64,000 nucleotides of DNA from Emticicia sp031378345. GTDB lineage: Bacteria; Bacteroidota; Bacteroidia; Cytophagales; Spirosomataceae. The stretch covers positions 1-64,000 of the forward strand of contig JANNDY010000056.1 of the NCBI GenBank assembly GCA_031378345.1, in the 5' to 3' direction. Each line of letters starts with the position of its first letter. The first letter of the stretch is position 1. A program made the translations under genes and the position numbers. Positions 16,407 through 26,064 of this stretch are shown one piece after another. Under the pieces are notes generated by a model that made no database searches, was not told the origin of the DNA, and worked only from the letters and a program-made list of their open reading frames with translations.

Positions 16407-17168
16407 TTATATTATCGTCCCACCATCAATGGCAAATATGCCACCAGTTGTATAGCCAGATGCCGCCGAAGCTAAATATAGTGCCATTGGCGAAATCTCA
16501 TCAACAGTTCCCATACGGGCAATTGGGAGGTTTTTAGTAAAATGATTTAAGGTTTTGTCATTGTCCCAAAGTGCCTGACTGAACTTGGTTTTTATCAAAC
16601 CCGGAGCAATTGCATTAACTCTGATGCCATCAACGCCCCATTCTTTTGCCAAAACTTTGGTAAGCATATTCAGTGAAGCCTTGCTCACACTATACATTCC
16701 CAAACCTGGGTCTGGCGTATGTCCAGCAATGCTACTAATATTAATGACACTTCCACCACCACGAGATTTCATGCTTGGATAAGCCATTTTTGCCAATTCA
16801 AAAGGAGCTTTGACATTTATTTGCATGATTTTGTCGAATGCACTTTCCGAACATTCCAACGAAGGACCATAGGCTGGATTTGTGGCAGCGTTATTGACTA
16901 AAATATCAATTCCACCGTAAATTTCAATCGTTTTTTCAACCAAGTTTTGTAGTTGATCCATATCGCCAGTGTGTGCTGCAATGCCAACGCACTCGCCACC
17001 TTCGGCTCTTATTTCTTTTGCCAATTCATCCAAATCAGCTTGTTTTCTGCTACTTACGACAACTTTTGCCCCGTTTGCTGCATAAATTCGGGCAATTGCC
17101 TCGCCAATTCCTTTGCTTGCTCCTGTGATTACAGCAACTTTTCCTGTTAAATCAAATGTGTTTTTCAT
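16407..17168 (-). CDS. SDR family oxidoreductase
   Basis: 253 aa, classical short-chain dehydrogenase. The cofactor motif is TGASKGIGEAIAR, then NNAAT, the catalytic Ser in INISSIAG, YSVSK with Tyr and Lys, and the C-terminal GGIFAIDGG. The residue pattern SSRKQ after strand 2 suggests NADP(H). The substrate is not clear; close relatives include glucose-1-dehydrogenase-like and 3-ketoacyl reductase-like enzymes. A 7-bp-unit palindrome separates it from DUF5672. Confidence 0.9.
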   Translation of the reverse strand: MKNTFDLTGKVAVITGASKGIGEAIARIYAANGAKVVVSSRKQADLDELAKEIRAEGGECVGIAAHTGDMDQLQNLVEKTIEIYGGIDILVNNAATNPAYGPSLECSESAFDKIMQINVKAPFELAKMAYPSMKSRGGGSVINISSIAGHTPDPGLGMYSVSKASLNMLTKVLAKEWGVDGIRVNAIAPGLIKTKFSQALWDNDKTLNHFTKNLPIARMGTVDEISPMALYLASAASGYTTGGIFAIDGGTII

Positions 17169-17244
17169 AGTTTTTATACCCCAAACCGACCCATCGAACT
17201 GTCCCTAAAGGGGCTTTATTAATTTGTTGATTTTTTTTCTTAAA

Positions 17245-18015
17245 TTATTTTTTCTCACAAAAATATACTATTTCTTCACTCGGCAAAGAATATCTTTTTA
17301 CCAAATCTTTCGACATTTTCAATACAAAATCATCTTCTGTTACCTTAAAACCTGCTTTTTCTAATTCTTGACCATAATCTCGTCCGAAAAGACGAAGGTG
17401 GTCATTTTGCCAGAAAACTCGTTCACGCTCACGTGGGTCGGTGATGCTTGAATCTTCAAAAGTATGTGCTTTTGTCCAATCTTGTGGCGACTGAATAATT
17501 GCCCAACCATTAGGTTTCAGCACTCTATAAAGTTCCGACATCGCTTTGTGGTAGTTGTCCACGTGTTCCATTACGTGGTTGCAAATCGCCACATCAAAAG
17601 TATTTGCCTCAAAGGGAATGTCGTGAATATCCATTTTTACTTTTGCCAAAGGTGACTCGATATCTGCTGTGATATAATCCAAGTTTTTCATTGCTTCAAA
17701 ACGGTCAATAAAGCAATATTCGGGAGCAACATGAAGCACTTTTAGGTGTTTTGCTGAATAAAAATTAGTGCGTTGTTTCATGTACAAAGCCATCAAACGG
17801 TGTCTTTCGAGAGCCAAACAGTTTGGGCAAAGTGCATTCGGGCGAGAAACTAATCGCCCGTAAGGCATGAATTTCGTTAGTTTTACTTCACAAACAGGGC
17901 ATTCAACATTATTTCCTTTCAAGAAAAAAGTATAGATTTTTAGCGGAATATGGCTAAATAATTGAAGGTATTTTCGAGGTACAAATCGGAGTAAAAAACT
18001 AATAATTTTTCCCAT
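17245..18015 (-). CDS. Class I SAM-dependent methyltransferase with N-terminal zinc ribbon
   Basis: 256 aa from the ATG at 18015 (MGKIISFLLRFV); 22 residues further upstream in frame are coded by the TTCTGAG tandem repeat and are rejected. Residues about 35-70 hold CPVC and CPNC pairs, a likely zinc ribbon. The methyltransferase domain shows LKVLHVAPEYCF, TADI, FDVAICNHVMEHV and LKPNGWAIIQSP. The substrate is unknown; position next to the glycan block hints at a surface sugar. Confidence 0.87.
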   Translation of the reverse strand: MGKIISFLLRFVPRKYLQLFSHIPLKIYTFFLKGNNVECPVCEVKLTKFMPYGRLVSRPNALCPNCLALERHRLMALYMKQRTNFYSAKHLKVLHVAPEYCFIDRFEAMKNLDYITADIESPLAKVKMDIHDIPFEANTFDVAICNHVMEHVDNYHKAMSELYRVLKPNGWAIIQSPQDWTKAHTFEDSSITDPRERERVFWQNDHLRLFGRDYGQELEKAGFKVTEDDFVLKMSKDLVKRYSLPSEEIVYFCEKK

Positions 18016-18025
18016 GTGGTGAGAG

Positions 18026-18056
18026 TTCTGAATTCTGAGTTCTGAGTTCTGAGTTT
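18026..18056. repeat. 7-bp tandem repeat GAGTTCT
   Basis: The units GAATTCT-GAGTTCT-GAGTTCT-GAGTTTT repeat with a 7-bp period just upstream of the methyltransferase ATG. No inverted partner was seen nearby. Confidence 0.7.
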
Positions 18057-18154
18057 TTGTAAAAATAAAAGAACATCGCAAATATATGGCAAAGTGCTGA
18101 TTATAAGCACTTTACAGAAAAAACGATTGCGAAATTGTTAATTGATAATTGATA

Positions 18155-18190
18155 TTTGTATCAATTTTGTTCCAAAATTAGTTATTTTTG
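18155..18190 (+). promoter_or_regulatory. Promoter: TTTG and TATTTTTG
   Basis: TATTTTTG at 18183-18190 matches the -7 box; a TTTG at 18155-18158 stands 24 bp before it. The transcript would start after the first possible ATG at 18142, which supports the start at 18232. Confidence 0.55.
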
Positions 18191-18231
18191 TGTTCAGTTT
18201 TAACACCAATCACAATAAAAGATTTAAAGCA

Positions 18232-18585
18232 ATGGAAGTAAAAAAACAAAAACCACCTGGCAGAAAGCTTTTGAAACACATGAGTTTATATACAAAATGG
18301 TTAATTTCTTCAATCGGAGGGTTAGCAATAATAGGTTTTGGACTATGTGTTTTCGGTGAGGCATCTAATCTAAAGCATACAAATGCACCATTTCTTCGTT
18401 GGTTTTTACTTGGCACCTACAGCCTCATTATGATAAATGGAGGATTATGTGTTTTCGGTCAAGCAATTATTTTTAAAGTTAAAATACAAAACAAAAAATT
18501 GATTAAAAAAGCTTTGAAACAACGTGCTAAACGTGCTACTAAGAAATTGACAATTACTAAAATGGAAGTGCCGAAAACTGAGTAA
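18232..18585 (+). CDS. Small two-helix membrane protein
   Basis: 117 aa from the ATG at 18232 (MEVKKQKPPGRK). Earlier in-frame starts lie upstream of the predicted transcript start. Two membrane helices are seen (about residues 23-43 and 57-80), each carrying a GLCVFG motif, with a long Lys/Arg-rich C-terminal tail (about 82-117). This looks like a duplicated helix-plus-motif unit. No family recognised. It is convergent with dnaX, with only two bases between the stops. Confidence 0.65.
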   Translation: MEVKKQKPPGRKLLKHMSLYTKWLISSIGGLAIIGFGLCVFGEASNLKHTNAPFLRWFLLGTYSLIMINGGLCVFGQAIIFKVKIQNKKLIKKALKQRAKRATKKLTITKMEVPKTE

Positions 18586-18587
18586 TT

Positions 18588-20354
18588 TTAATACACCAAC
18601 TCCAAACCTAATTTTTCTCGCAGTTCTAATAAGACAGGATTTTTGTTGGCTAAAAATTCAAACTTTTCTTGGGCAGTATATGGGCGACGTTCTCCAGAAG
18701 TTTCTACAATTTCTGCAGAAATCTGAATTGCCGAATTACGCAGTTTTTTACGAAGAAAAACCGCCAAATCTTGCTTAAGTTGGGTCAGAGTATCTAACTG
18801 GATTTGGTTGTCTAATAACAATTTTAAAGTTGTTCCTTCTAACTCAAAATCTCGTTTAAGCATCACTTTTAGTGTTTCATTATCACGAGTGTCTGCAAAA
18901 TAATGAAGCCCTTTTTGCATATCTTCAAAAGTAAATACTTCGCTAAAAGTTTGTGTATTGGCTTGATTATCAGTATTTTGTGTATTTTCTGAATTAGAAT
19001 TTTGTTTTGGAGTTTCCAAATCAACAGTAGAACGTAACTTGGAAATGCCTGATGAAGGTCGAGCAAATGCTTGAGGTGCAGAAACTGGATTTTCTCTAAC
19101 TTGTTCTACCTTTTCAACAATTGCAGGTGCATAAACTGGGGTAGGTTTTGCCTCAATTGGAGCGTTTTGAACAGGAATGTTTTTTACAAGAATTTCAGCT
19201 TTTACACTACTGTTTTTTTTTTCGTCCCCATTGCTGGGTAGCTCACTTAGGTTTAAAACTTGGTGAATCTGCGACATTTTCATCAGCCCAATTTCTATAT
19301 GTAAACGCTGGTTTTTGGCAGATTTATAATTCAAATCAAGCTGACTGCCAATACTTAATGAGGAGAAAATATATGCCAAGGATAGTTTTTCGGATTGCTC
19401 CAAATATCGCCTTTGGATTGATTCTGCAACTTGTAATAATTTAACCGTTTGAGGATCTTTGCTCACCATCAAATTTCGAAAATGTTCGTTTAAACCAACG
19501 GCAAATTGATGTCCATCAAAGCCTTTTTCAAGAATTTCGTCATACAATAAAAATGCTTCCGAAATATTTCCAGATGCCAACGAATTGACCATTTTGAAAT
19601 AATAATCGTAATCAAGAATATGTAAATTTTCTAAGACAGCATTATAAGTAATTTCTGAACCAGAAGAGAAAGTTACGTTCAAATCGAACATCGAAAGGGC
19701 ATCTCTCAAACCTCCATCAGCTTTCTGTGCAATTAGTTCAAGTGCTTGATAGTCAGCACTTACGTTTTCTTTTTTAGCGACATTTGCCAAATGGTCGGCA
19801 ATGTCTTTTATTTGAATTCTATTAAAATCAAAAATCTGACAGCGGCTCAAAATCGTAGGCAAGATTTTGTGTTTTTCCGTGGTAGCCAAAATAAAAATCG
19901 CATAACTTGGCGGCTCTTCTAAGGTTTTCAAAAACGCATTGAAAGCCGATTGCGAAAGCATGTGAACCTCATCAATGATATAAACTTTGTATTTGCCATG
20001 CTGAGGAGGAAACCGAACTTGGTCAGTCAGGTTTCTGATGTCTTCCACCGAATTGTTGGAGGCGGCATCAAGCTCATGGATATTGAAAGAGGCATTATTA
20101 TTGAAACTTTTGCAAGATTCGCAGGCGTTGCAGGGCGAAATATCTTCGGCAAGATTCTGACAATTGATTGTTTTAGCTAAAATTCGGGCACAGGTTGTTT
20201 TTCCAACACCACGAGGACCACAAAACAAAAATGCTTGAGCCAAATGATTGGTTCGGATTGCATTTTGAAGGGTTGTCGTGATGTGAGATTGACCAACTAC
20301 GGCATCAAAAGTAATTGGGCGGTATTTTCGTGCTGAAACAACAAATTTTTCCAT
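18588..20354 (-). CDS. dnaX: DNA polymerase III subunit gamma/tau
   Basis: 588 aa. The clamp-loader ATPase has Walker A GPRGVGKTTC (about residue 45), a zinc module with four Cys (CQNL...CNACESC, about 65-80), Walker B IIDEVHML and sensor SRCQIFDF. The collar domain and a Q/N/T/P-rich linker (about 370-460) lead to a C-terminal tau-like domain that may bind the polymerase. No frameshift slippery site typical of gamma production was noted. It is a core replication gene. Confidence 0.97.
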   Translation of the reverse strand: MEKFVVSARKYRPITFDAVVGQSHITTTLQNAIRTNHLAQAFLFCGPRGVGKTTCARILAKTINCQNLAEDISPCNACESCKSFNNNASFNIHELDAASNNSVEDIRNLTDQVRFPPQHGKYKVYIIDEVHMLSQSAFNAFLKTLEEPPSYAIFILATTEKHKILPTILSRCQIFDFNRIQIKDIADHLANVAKKENVSADYQALELIAQKADGGLRDALSMFDLNVTFSSGSEITYNAVLENLHILDYDYYFKMVNSLASGNISEAFLLYDEILEKGFDGHQFAVGLNEHFRNLMVSKDPQTVKLLQVAESIQRRYLEQSEKLSLAYIFSSLSIGSQLDLNYKSAKNQRLHIEIGLMKMSQIHQVLNLSELPSNGDEKKNSSVKAEILVKNIPVQNAPIEAKPTPVYAPAIVEKVEQVRENPVSAPQAFARPSSGISKLRSTVDLETPKQNSNSENTQNTDNQANTQTFSEVFTFEDMQKGLHYFADTRDNETLKVMLKRDFELEGTTLKLLLDNQIQLDTLTQLKQDLAVFLRKKLRNSAIQISAEIVETSGERRPYTAQEKFEFLANKNPVLLELREKLGLELVY

Positions 20355-20443
20355 GCCGCAAGTTACAAAAAAAAATGATTTGCTGACTTAATTTTGGAAT
20401 TCTGATGACAGTTTATGTTGAATTTCTTATTTTGAGATTAGGT

Positions 20444-21133
20444 TTATTCAGCAATTTGATAAGCTAAAATATTTTTTCTGTCGAAACTTAATTTTATCTT
20501 TGCAAGGCCAGATATGAATAAAAAATGCCCCGATATAAAAGCAAATCGAGTGATAACTTCTATGAACCATCGAGGGTCAGACAAAAGTATTGTACCAAAA
20601 ATCATTGAAAAAATGATAAGTGTATAACCGAAATATAATTGTCGGAAAAGTCCATCATTCTCTCTTTTTAATGAAATAAAAAGTAAAATTGTGCCTGCCT
20701 GAATAGCAATAATATAAATCAACCAATTCTCAAATCCACTTATCATAAAACTTACGCCGATAGCTAATAAGAAATAATTGAAAGCCCATCGAAACAATCT
20801 TCCCGAAAGACTAAGCGTATTTTTTATATCTTGATAAAGTATATTTATAAAAAAAGTGCTTTTTAAAATTATTAAAAACCTATAGATATTTTGCTGAGAA
20901 GACCAATGGCTATAAAAGAAATAACTTGCCAACGAAGCTGTAATCAGAGCAAAAATTAACATCAAATGACGATTGGAAAAAGTTGACCTTGGAAGAATCC
21001 ACAAGAGTAGCACAAACATCAGTATTGGCCTCAACCATTGACTAATTGCTTGACCAGGTATGATACAATGAATCAAATCAAAAATGGAAAGTGCAACAAA
21101 AACAAGCAGAATAGCTTTTTTAGGAGAAATCAT
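20444..21133 (-). CDS. Polytopic membrane protein, possibly lysoplasmalogenase (YhhN)-like
   Basis: 229 aa with about seven or eight hydrophobic helices and a short polar end. QWLRPILMFVLLLWILP resembles the KPLLM-type motif of the YhhN/TMEM86 family, and the length and helix count fit. The match is weak and it could be an unrelated membrane protein. It stands alone, 89 bp before the dnaX start on the same strand. Confidence 0.5.
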   Translation of the reverse strand: MISPKKAILLVFVALSIFDLIHCIIPGQAISQWLRPILMFVLLLWILPRSTFSNRHLMLIFALITASLASYFFYSHWSSQQNIYRFLIILKSTFFINILYQDIKNTLSLSGRLFRWAFNYFLLAIGVSFMISGFENWLIYIIAIQAGTILLFISLKRENDGLFRQLYFGYTLIIFSMIFGTILLSDPRWFIEVITRFAFISGHFLFISGLAKIKLSFDRKNILAYQIAE

Positions 21134-21303
21134 TTTTATAGTTTTTTGGGGTTCTTAGAGTAAAATTACTATTTTTGTTCAAAAAAAACCATTTTTTTTG
21201 TACTTTTTCTTGAAAGAAAATTTTTTTATGATTAACGTTTTTTCTGCACGATTTTTGCTAATAAATAAGTTTTACAGTAAAAATGATTCAAACATTGTAA
21301 AAA

Positions 21304-21311
21304 TACTTTTG
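21304..21311 (+). promoter_or_regulatory. -7 promoter element TACTTTTG
   Basis: TACTTTTG lies 27 bp upstream of the lipoprotein ATG. No clear -33 box is seen. Confidence 0.45.
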
Positions 21312-21337
21312 CTTTGTATTTAGTTTAAAAATAGAGA

Positions 21338-22153
21338 ATGAACCTTTCAAAATATACTCTTTTAGCATTTTCTTTAGTAATTATCTTTTTTTCCTGTGGC
21401 AAAAAAGAGATAACATTATTGAAAGAAAAAACTGTTGTTGTAACACAAAAGCTGTGTTATCCAAAAAGTGCTGACCACGGGCATGGTATAGTTTATAATT
21501 TTAGCTATGATGCCAAAAATCTTTTGACAACAATAGATGGTTTTCCTGATTTTGATTTTATAGTTTACGAAAATGGTTTGCCCAAAAAAGCTACCAATTC
21601 GCTTGATAAATCTTATTATGTTGGCTTCGATTATGACACCAAAGGAGCATTATCACAAATCAATTTTGTAGGAAAAGACAGTCGTGGAAAGGCTTTTGAG
21701 TTTAAAAGTAAAGTTTATACAAACACAAAAAAACAAATAGAAAAAATTGATTTATTATTACCTGTTTTTGATGAAATAATTGTTACAAAACTGGAATATG
21801 ATGTCAACGGAAATACAAAAAAAATAAGTTTGATTGATGGAACTAAGACCAAAGTATTATTAGAAAACTTAACTTTTGATGATAAAAAATCTCCTTATTT
21901 GAATACTCCTATGGGCAATGTAATGGCATATTTCTCTATATTTTCGGCAACAATTGGTGCAGAAAATACTACTTATTTTTCTAATAAAAACAATGCAACT
22001 TCCACAAAAATCTACTCCGAAAATGGCGATGTGTTGTTTAACTACAAATACGAATACAATGCCACTGGCTACCCTACAAAGGCAATAATCTCCCGAAAGG
22101 CCGAAGGAAAAACCGAAAATTATGAAGAAAATTTTGTGTATGATTGTAAGTAA
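21338..22153 (+). CDS. Lipoprotein of unknown function with YD-like beta repeats
   Basis: 271 aa. The signal ends in a lipobox (IIFFSCGKK; Cys about residue 20), so it is membrane-anchored. The body has repeated strands of the kind YDAKNLLTTIDG, YDTKGALSQINFVG, YDVNGNTKKISL and YNATGYPTKAII, like the DUF4595/RHS-type lipoproteins of Bacteroidota. Ligand and role unknown. It has its own promoter and is followed by pyrG after 148 bp. Confidence 0.75.
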   Translation: MNLSKYTLLAFSLVIIFFSCGKKEITLLKEKTVVVTQKLCYPKSADHGHGIVYNFSYDAKNLLTTIDGFPDFDFIVYENGLPKKATNSLDKSYYVGFDYDTKGALSQINFVGKDSRGKAFEFKSKVYTNTKKQIEKIDLLLPVFDEIIVTKLEYDVNGNTKKISLIDGTKTKVLLENLTFDDKKSPYLNTPMGNVMAYFSIFSATIGAENTTYFSNKNNATSTKIYSENGDVLFNYKYEYNATGYPTKAIISRKAEGKTENYEENFVYDCK

Positions 22154-22265
22154 GAAATAAGACTATTAAATTTAATACAATTAATAACTACCTAATTATC
22201 AATGCTTTAAGGTAATAATCGAAATACTTACAAAACTTTTTCCCCGTAATTCCAGCAAAATTCTG

Positions 22266-22273
22266 TACCTTTG
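22266..22273 (+). promoter_or_regulatory. pyrG promoter, -7 element TACCTTTG
   Basis: TACCTTTGCA lies 28 bp upstream of the pyrG ATG and gives a short leader. Confidence 0.65.
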
Positions 22274-22301
22274 CATCCCGTAATCAAAGACACAAAAACT
22301 C

Positions 22302-23939
22302 ATGTCAGTAAACGGGAACACACGCACCCCAAAGTATATTTTCGTAACAGGCGGCGTAACATCTTCACTCGGAAAAGGCATTATTGCCTCCTCTCTTGCC
22401 AAATTGCTGCAAGCAAGAGGTTTATCTGTAACCATTCAAAAATTTGACCCGTACATTAATATTGACCCGGGAACACTCAATCCTTATGAGCATGGCGAAT
22501 GTTATGTAACAGATGACGGTGCAGAAACCGACCTCGACTTGGGGCATTATGAGCGTTTTTTGAATGTGCCAACTTCACAAGCCAACAATGTAACCACTGG
22601 TCGTATATATAATAATGTAATCACCAATGAGCGAAAAGGCGTTTATCTTGGAAAAACCGTTCAGGTAATTCCGCATATTACTGACGAAATCAAGCGAAAT
22701 ATTCTTCAATTAGGGGAAACAGGCAATTTCGACATCATTATTACCGAACTTGGCGGTTGTGTTGGCGACATTGAATCGTTGCCATTTGTAGAAGCGGTGC
22801 GTCAATTAAAATGGGATTTAGGTTCAGATAATTTACTTACAATTCACCTTACGCTTATTCCGTATCTTGCCTCTGCAGGCGAGCTAAAAACTAAACCTAC
22901 ACAACATTCTGTAAAGATGTTACAAGAATCGGGCGTACAACCCGACATCATTGTTTGTCGTACAGAGCATCCTTTGCCAGTCGAAATTCGTAGAAAAATA
23001 GCACTTTTTTGTAATGTTGAGCAAAATTCGGTCATCGAAGCAATGGACGCTGAAACGATTTATGATGTTCCATTGTTGATGCAGAAAGAAAGACTCGACC
23101 AGCGAGTGCTTTATATGCTGGATATTTATAACGACCAAGATGCCGACATGGAATCTTGGAAAGGATTTTTAGATAGATTCAAAAACCCTGTTGAGTATAT
23201 CAAGATTGGTTTGGTAGGAAAATACATTGAGTTGAAAGATGCTTATAAGTCAATTATCGAATCTTTTATTCATGCTGGTGCTGCCAATAAATGTAAAGTT
23301 ACGCTCGAATGGATTCATTCAGAAAGCCTTGAAGTTGATAATATTGCCGAGAAATTTTCAGGTTTAGATGGTGTTTTGGTTGCTCCGGGTTTTGGAGAAA
23401 GAGGTATTGAAGGTAAAATTGAAGCAGTACGTTATGTGCGTGAAAACAATATTCCGTTTTTTGGAATTTGTTTAGGAATGCAAATGGCTTGTATCGAATT
23501 TGCAAGAAATGTGATTGGTTTACCAGAAGCTCATTCAACAGAAATGTGTCCTGAAACCAAGTTTCCAGTTATAGACTTAATGGAAGAGCAAAAAACTGTA
23601 ACGGACAAAGGCGGCACGATGCGTTTGGGTTCATATAATTGCAAAACAAAAGATAAAACATTGGCTCGCAAGATTTATGGCAAAGCGAATATCACTGAGC
23701 GTCATCGCCACCGTTGGGAGTTTAATAATAAATATTTGAAAGATTTTGAAGCAGCGGGAATGGTGGTTTCGGGAGTAAATCCAGAAAGTGGCTTGGTCGA
23801 AATCATTGAATTGCCAAATCACCCATATTTTATAGGTGTGCAGTTTCACCCCGAATTAAAAAGTACCGTAATGACACCACACCCACTTTTTGTGAATTTT
23901 GTTAAAGCCGCAATTGAATATTCGGCAAGCAAGAAATAG
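22302..23939 (+). CDS. pyrG: CTP synthase
   Basis: 545 aa, the usual length. It makes CTP from UTP, ATP and glutamine. The amidoligase domain starts with KYIFVTGGVTSSLGKGI and has DPYINIDPGTLNPYEHGE. The C-terminal class I glutaminase has the nucleophile in FFGICLGMQMA (about residue 390) and His/Glu in VQFHPELKS. Identity is certain. Confidence 0.99.
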   Translation: MSVNGNTRTPKYIFVTGGVTSSLGKGIIASSLAKLLQARGLSVTIQKFDPYINIDPGTLNPYEHGECYVTDDGAETDLDLGHYERFLNVPTSQANNVTTGRIYNNVITNERKGVYLGKTVQVIPHITDEIKRNILQLGETGNFDIIITELGGCVGDIESLPFVEAVRQLKWDLGSDNLLTIHLTLIPYLASAGELKTKPTQHSVKMLQESGVQPDIIVCRTEHPLPVEIRRKIALFCNVEQNSVIEAMDAETIYDVPLLMQKERLDQRVLYMLDIYNDQDADMESWKGFLDRFKNPVEYIKIGLVGKYIELKDAYKSIIESFIHAGAANKCKVTLEWIHSESLEVDNIAEKFSGLDGVLVAPGFGERGIEGKIEAVRYVRENNIPFFGICLGMQMACIEFARNVIGLPEAHSTEMCPETKFPVIDLMEEQKTVTDKGGTMRLGSYNCKTKDKTLARKIYGKANITERHRHRWEFNNKYLKDFEAAGMVVSGVNPESGLVEIIELPNHPYFIGVQFHPELKSTVMTPHPLFVNFVKAAIEYSASKK

Positions 23940-23996
23940 CAATTAGGAAATACAATGAATCTTTGCGAATTTTGTAGTGTTTTTAATAAAAAAAGT

Positions 23997-24038
23997 AATT
24001 ATTTAGACATATAAATAATCAAATAAATCTAAATAATT
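23997..24038. other. AT-rich hairpin between pyrG and yidC
   Basis: AATTATTTAGA and TCTAAATAATT form an 11-bp stem with a 20-nt loop. It has no GC core, so it is a poor terminator; it may be an mRNA structure or chance. Confidence 0.4.
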
Positions 24039-24077
24039 GCTTTAATCATAGTCTTTTTTTACGTATTTAAAAACTTA

Positions 24078-25943
24078 ATGGAAAAATTAGTAGATAAAAA
24101 TCAACTCATTGGTATAGCGTTGATGATGTGTTTGTGGGCGGGTTATATGTATTTGAGTCCTGAAGCCCCAGTTGAAACTCCTGCACCAGTTGCCCAAAAA
24201 ACTGCCGCAAAAACAATAACAGCTCCCGATGCTCTGAAAGACACTCTTGCCCTCAAAGCTGCTTTTGGCGATTTTGCTGCCGCAGCAATAGGTACTTCAC
24301 AAGATATTGTAGTAGAAAACCAAGATGCAAAATATACATTTAGCACTTTTGGAGGTGCAATCAAGCAAGTTGTTTTGAAAAACTACTCAACTTATGCAGA
24401 TTTTAAGGCAGGTTCTAAAAATCCGATGGTGCTGATTGATGAAAAAAGCTCATCAATGAACCTCGAAATTCAGACAAACAAAGGTAAAGTTGATTTGAAA
24501 AAACTTTATTATTCAACTGATAGCAAGCCAAGCGTTATTAAAGAAGGGGATTCTACTAAAGTCGTTTTTAAATTACAAATTGCTGATAATCAATACGTTG
24601 AACAAGTTTATACCATCAAAGGCAAAGGTTTTATAGTTGATTATGACGTAAATTTAGTTGGAATGGATGCCCTTGTACAGAACCAACCTGTACGTTTTTT
24701 CTGGCAAGACAATCTCAAAGTTTTAGAACATGATATTTCTGAAAATAGAAAATCTGCACAAATCAATTTCTGGAATGCCAAAGATGATGAATTTGATGAT
24801 TTAGGAGCAAATGCAGCAGGAAATGAAGATGAAAGTATAGCTGATCCAGTCAAATGGTATTCGTTTAAACAAAAATATTTTGTTACGGGTTTTGTGGCTA
24901 AAAATCAGCCAATGACTTCTGCAAAATTGAAACTTGTTACACCCGAATTGGACAGTAGCATAGTAAAAATAGTTGAAGTTGATGCAGTTTTGCCTATTTC
25001 AGACATGAAAACGGGCAAGGGAAATTACCGTTTTTACTTTGGTCCAAATGAATATGATATTGTCAAAAACGTAGCTGATGGCTTCCACCGTAATGTTTAT
25101 TTGGGGTATGATTTTGTAAAACCTATCAACCGATTCGTTTTTGTGCCATTGTTCAATTTGGCAGAAACTTTTATGAGTAATTATGGTTTGCTTATCATTG
25201 TGGTTGTAATTATTTTGAAAACATTACTTACACCTTTGATTTATAAATCGTACATTAGTTCTGCTAAAATGCGTGTAATGGCTCCAGAGCTTGCTGAATT
25301 GAAAGAAAAAGTAGGCGATGACCAAGTAAAAATGCAGCAAGAGCAAATGAAGTTGTATCAACAGGTGGGTGTAAATCCATTGAGCGGGTGCATTCCGATG
25401 TTGTTGCAAATGCCAATTTTGATGTCGGTTTTCTTCTTGTTTCCAAACATGATTATGTTCCGTCAGAAAAACTTTTTGTGGGCTTCTGACCTTTCAACGT
25501 ATGATTATCCAATTAGTTGGGCTACAAATTTACCAGTTGTTGGCAATCATATTAGTTTATTTGTGGTACTAATGACACTTTCGAGTTTGGCATTTACTTA
25601 TTACAATAATCAAATCACGCCTGACCAACCTGGCCCGATTGATATGAAGAAAATGAGTTATGTATTTCCAATCGTTTTCTTTTTTGTATTAAATAGTTTT
25701 CCAGCTGCATTAAGTTTTTATTATTTAGTGTCAAATGTCGTAACAATCGCTCAACAACAAATTGTACGTCGTTTCGTTGATGAAGATAAGATTCGCAAGA
25801 TTTTGGATGATAATAAAATTAAATTTCATGCGAATCCGCAAGCGGCTAAAAAAGGGAAATTTGCTCAATTTATGGAAAAACAAGTGAAAATGGCAGAAGA
25901 AACGCGTCAATTGCAGAATAACGATAAGAAAAAGAAAAAATAA
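24078..25943 (+). CDS. yidC: Membrane protein insertase YidC
   Basis: 621 aa. An N-terminal membrane helix (about 8-28) is followed by a large periplasmic beta-domain (about 55-345), then the insertase core with five helices. The core shows LKTLLTPLIYKSYISSAKMRVM, with the expected basic residues, NPLSGCIPMLLQMPILMSVFF and ALSFYYLVSNV, and ends with a charged KKKK tail. It helps membrane proteins fold and enter the inner membrane. Length and layout fit Bacteroidota. Confidence 0.98.
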   Translation: MEKLVDKNQLIGIALMMCLWAGYMYLSPEAPVETPAPVAQKTAAKTITAPDALKDTLALKAAFGDFAAAAIGTSQDIVVENQDAKYTFSTFGGAIKQVVLKNYSTYADFKAGSKNPMVLIDEKSSSMNLEIQTNKGKVDLKKLYYSTDSKPSVIKEGDSTKVVFKLQIADNQYVEQVYTIKGKGFIVDYDVNLVGMDALVQNQPVRFFWQDNLKVLEHDISENRKSAQINFWNAKDDEFDDLGANAAGNEDESIADPVKWYSFKQKYFVTGFVAKNQPMTSAKLKLVTPELDSSIVKIVEVDAVLPISDMKTGKGNYRFYFGPNEYDIVKNVADGFHRNVYLGYDFVKPINRFVFVPLFNLAETFMSNYGLLIIVVVIILKTLLTPLIYKSYISSAKMRVMAPELAELKEKVGDDQVKMQQEQMKLYQQVGVNPLSGCIPMLLQMPILMSVFFLFPNMIMFRQKNFLWASDLSTYDYPISWATNLPVVGNHISLFVVLMTLSSLAFTYYNNQITPDQPGPIDMKKMSYVFPIVFFFVLNSFPAALSFYYLVSNVVTIAQQQIVRRFVDEDKIRKILDDNKIKFHANPQAAKKGKFAQFMEKQVKMAEETRQLQNNDKKKKK

Positions 25944-25946
25944 CAA

Positions 25947-26045
25947 AACCCCACCCCAACCCTCCCCAAAAGGGATGGCTTTTTTAAAAAGCATAGCTTT
26001 TTTCTTTTTTACCCCCTCCCTTTTGGGGAGGGTCGGGGTGGGGTT
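25947..26045. repeat. C-rich inverted intergenic repeat
   Basis: The left arm CCCCACCCCAACCCTCCCC (25950-25968) pairs with the right arm near 26019-26043. The inner part is T/A-rich with a second small inverted pair (AAAAAGC/GCTTTTT). This is the plain form of a family that recurs at 45280-45353, 49730-49776 and 58545-58602. Confidence 0.75.
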
Positions 26046-26064
26046 CTAACCTAAACTAAAACCT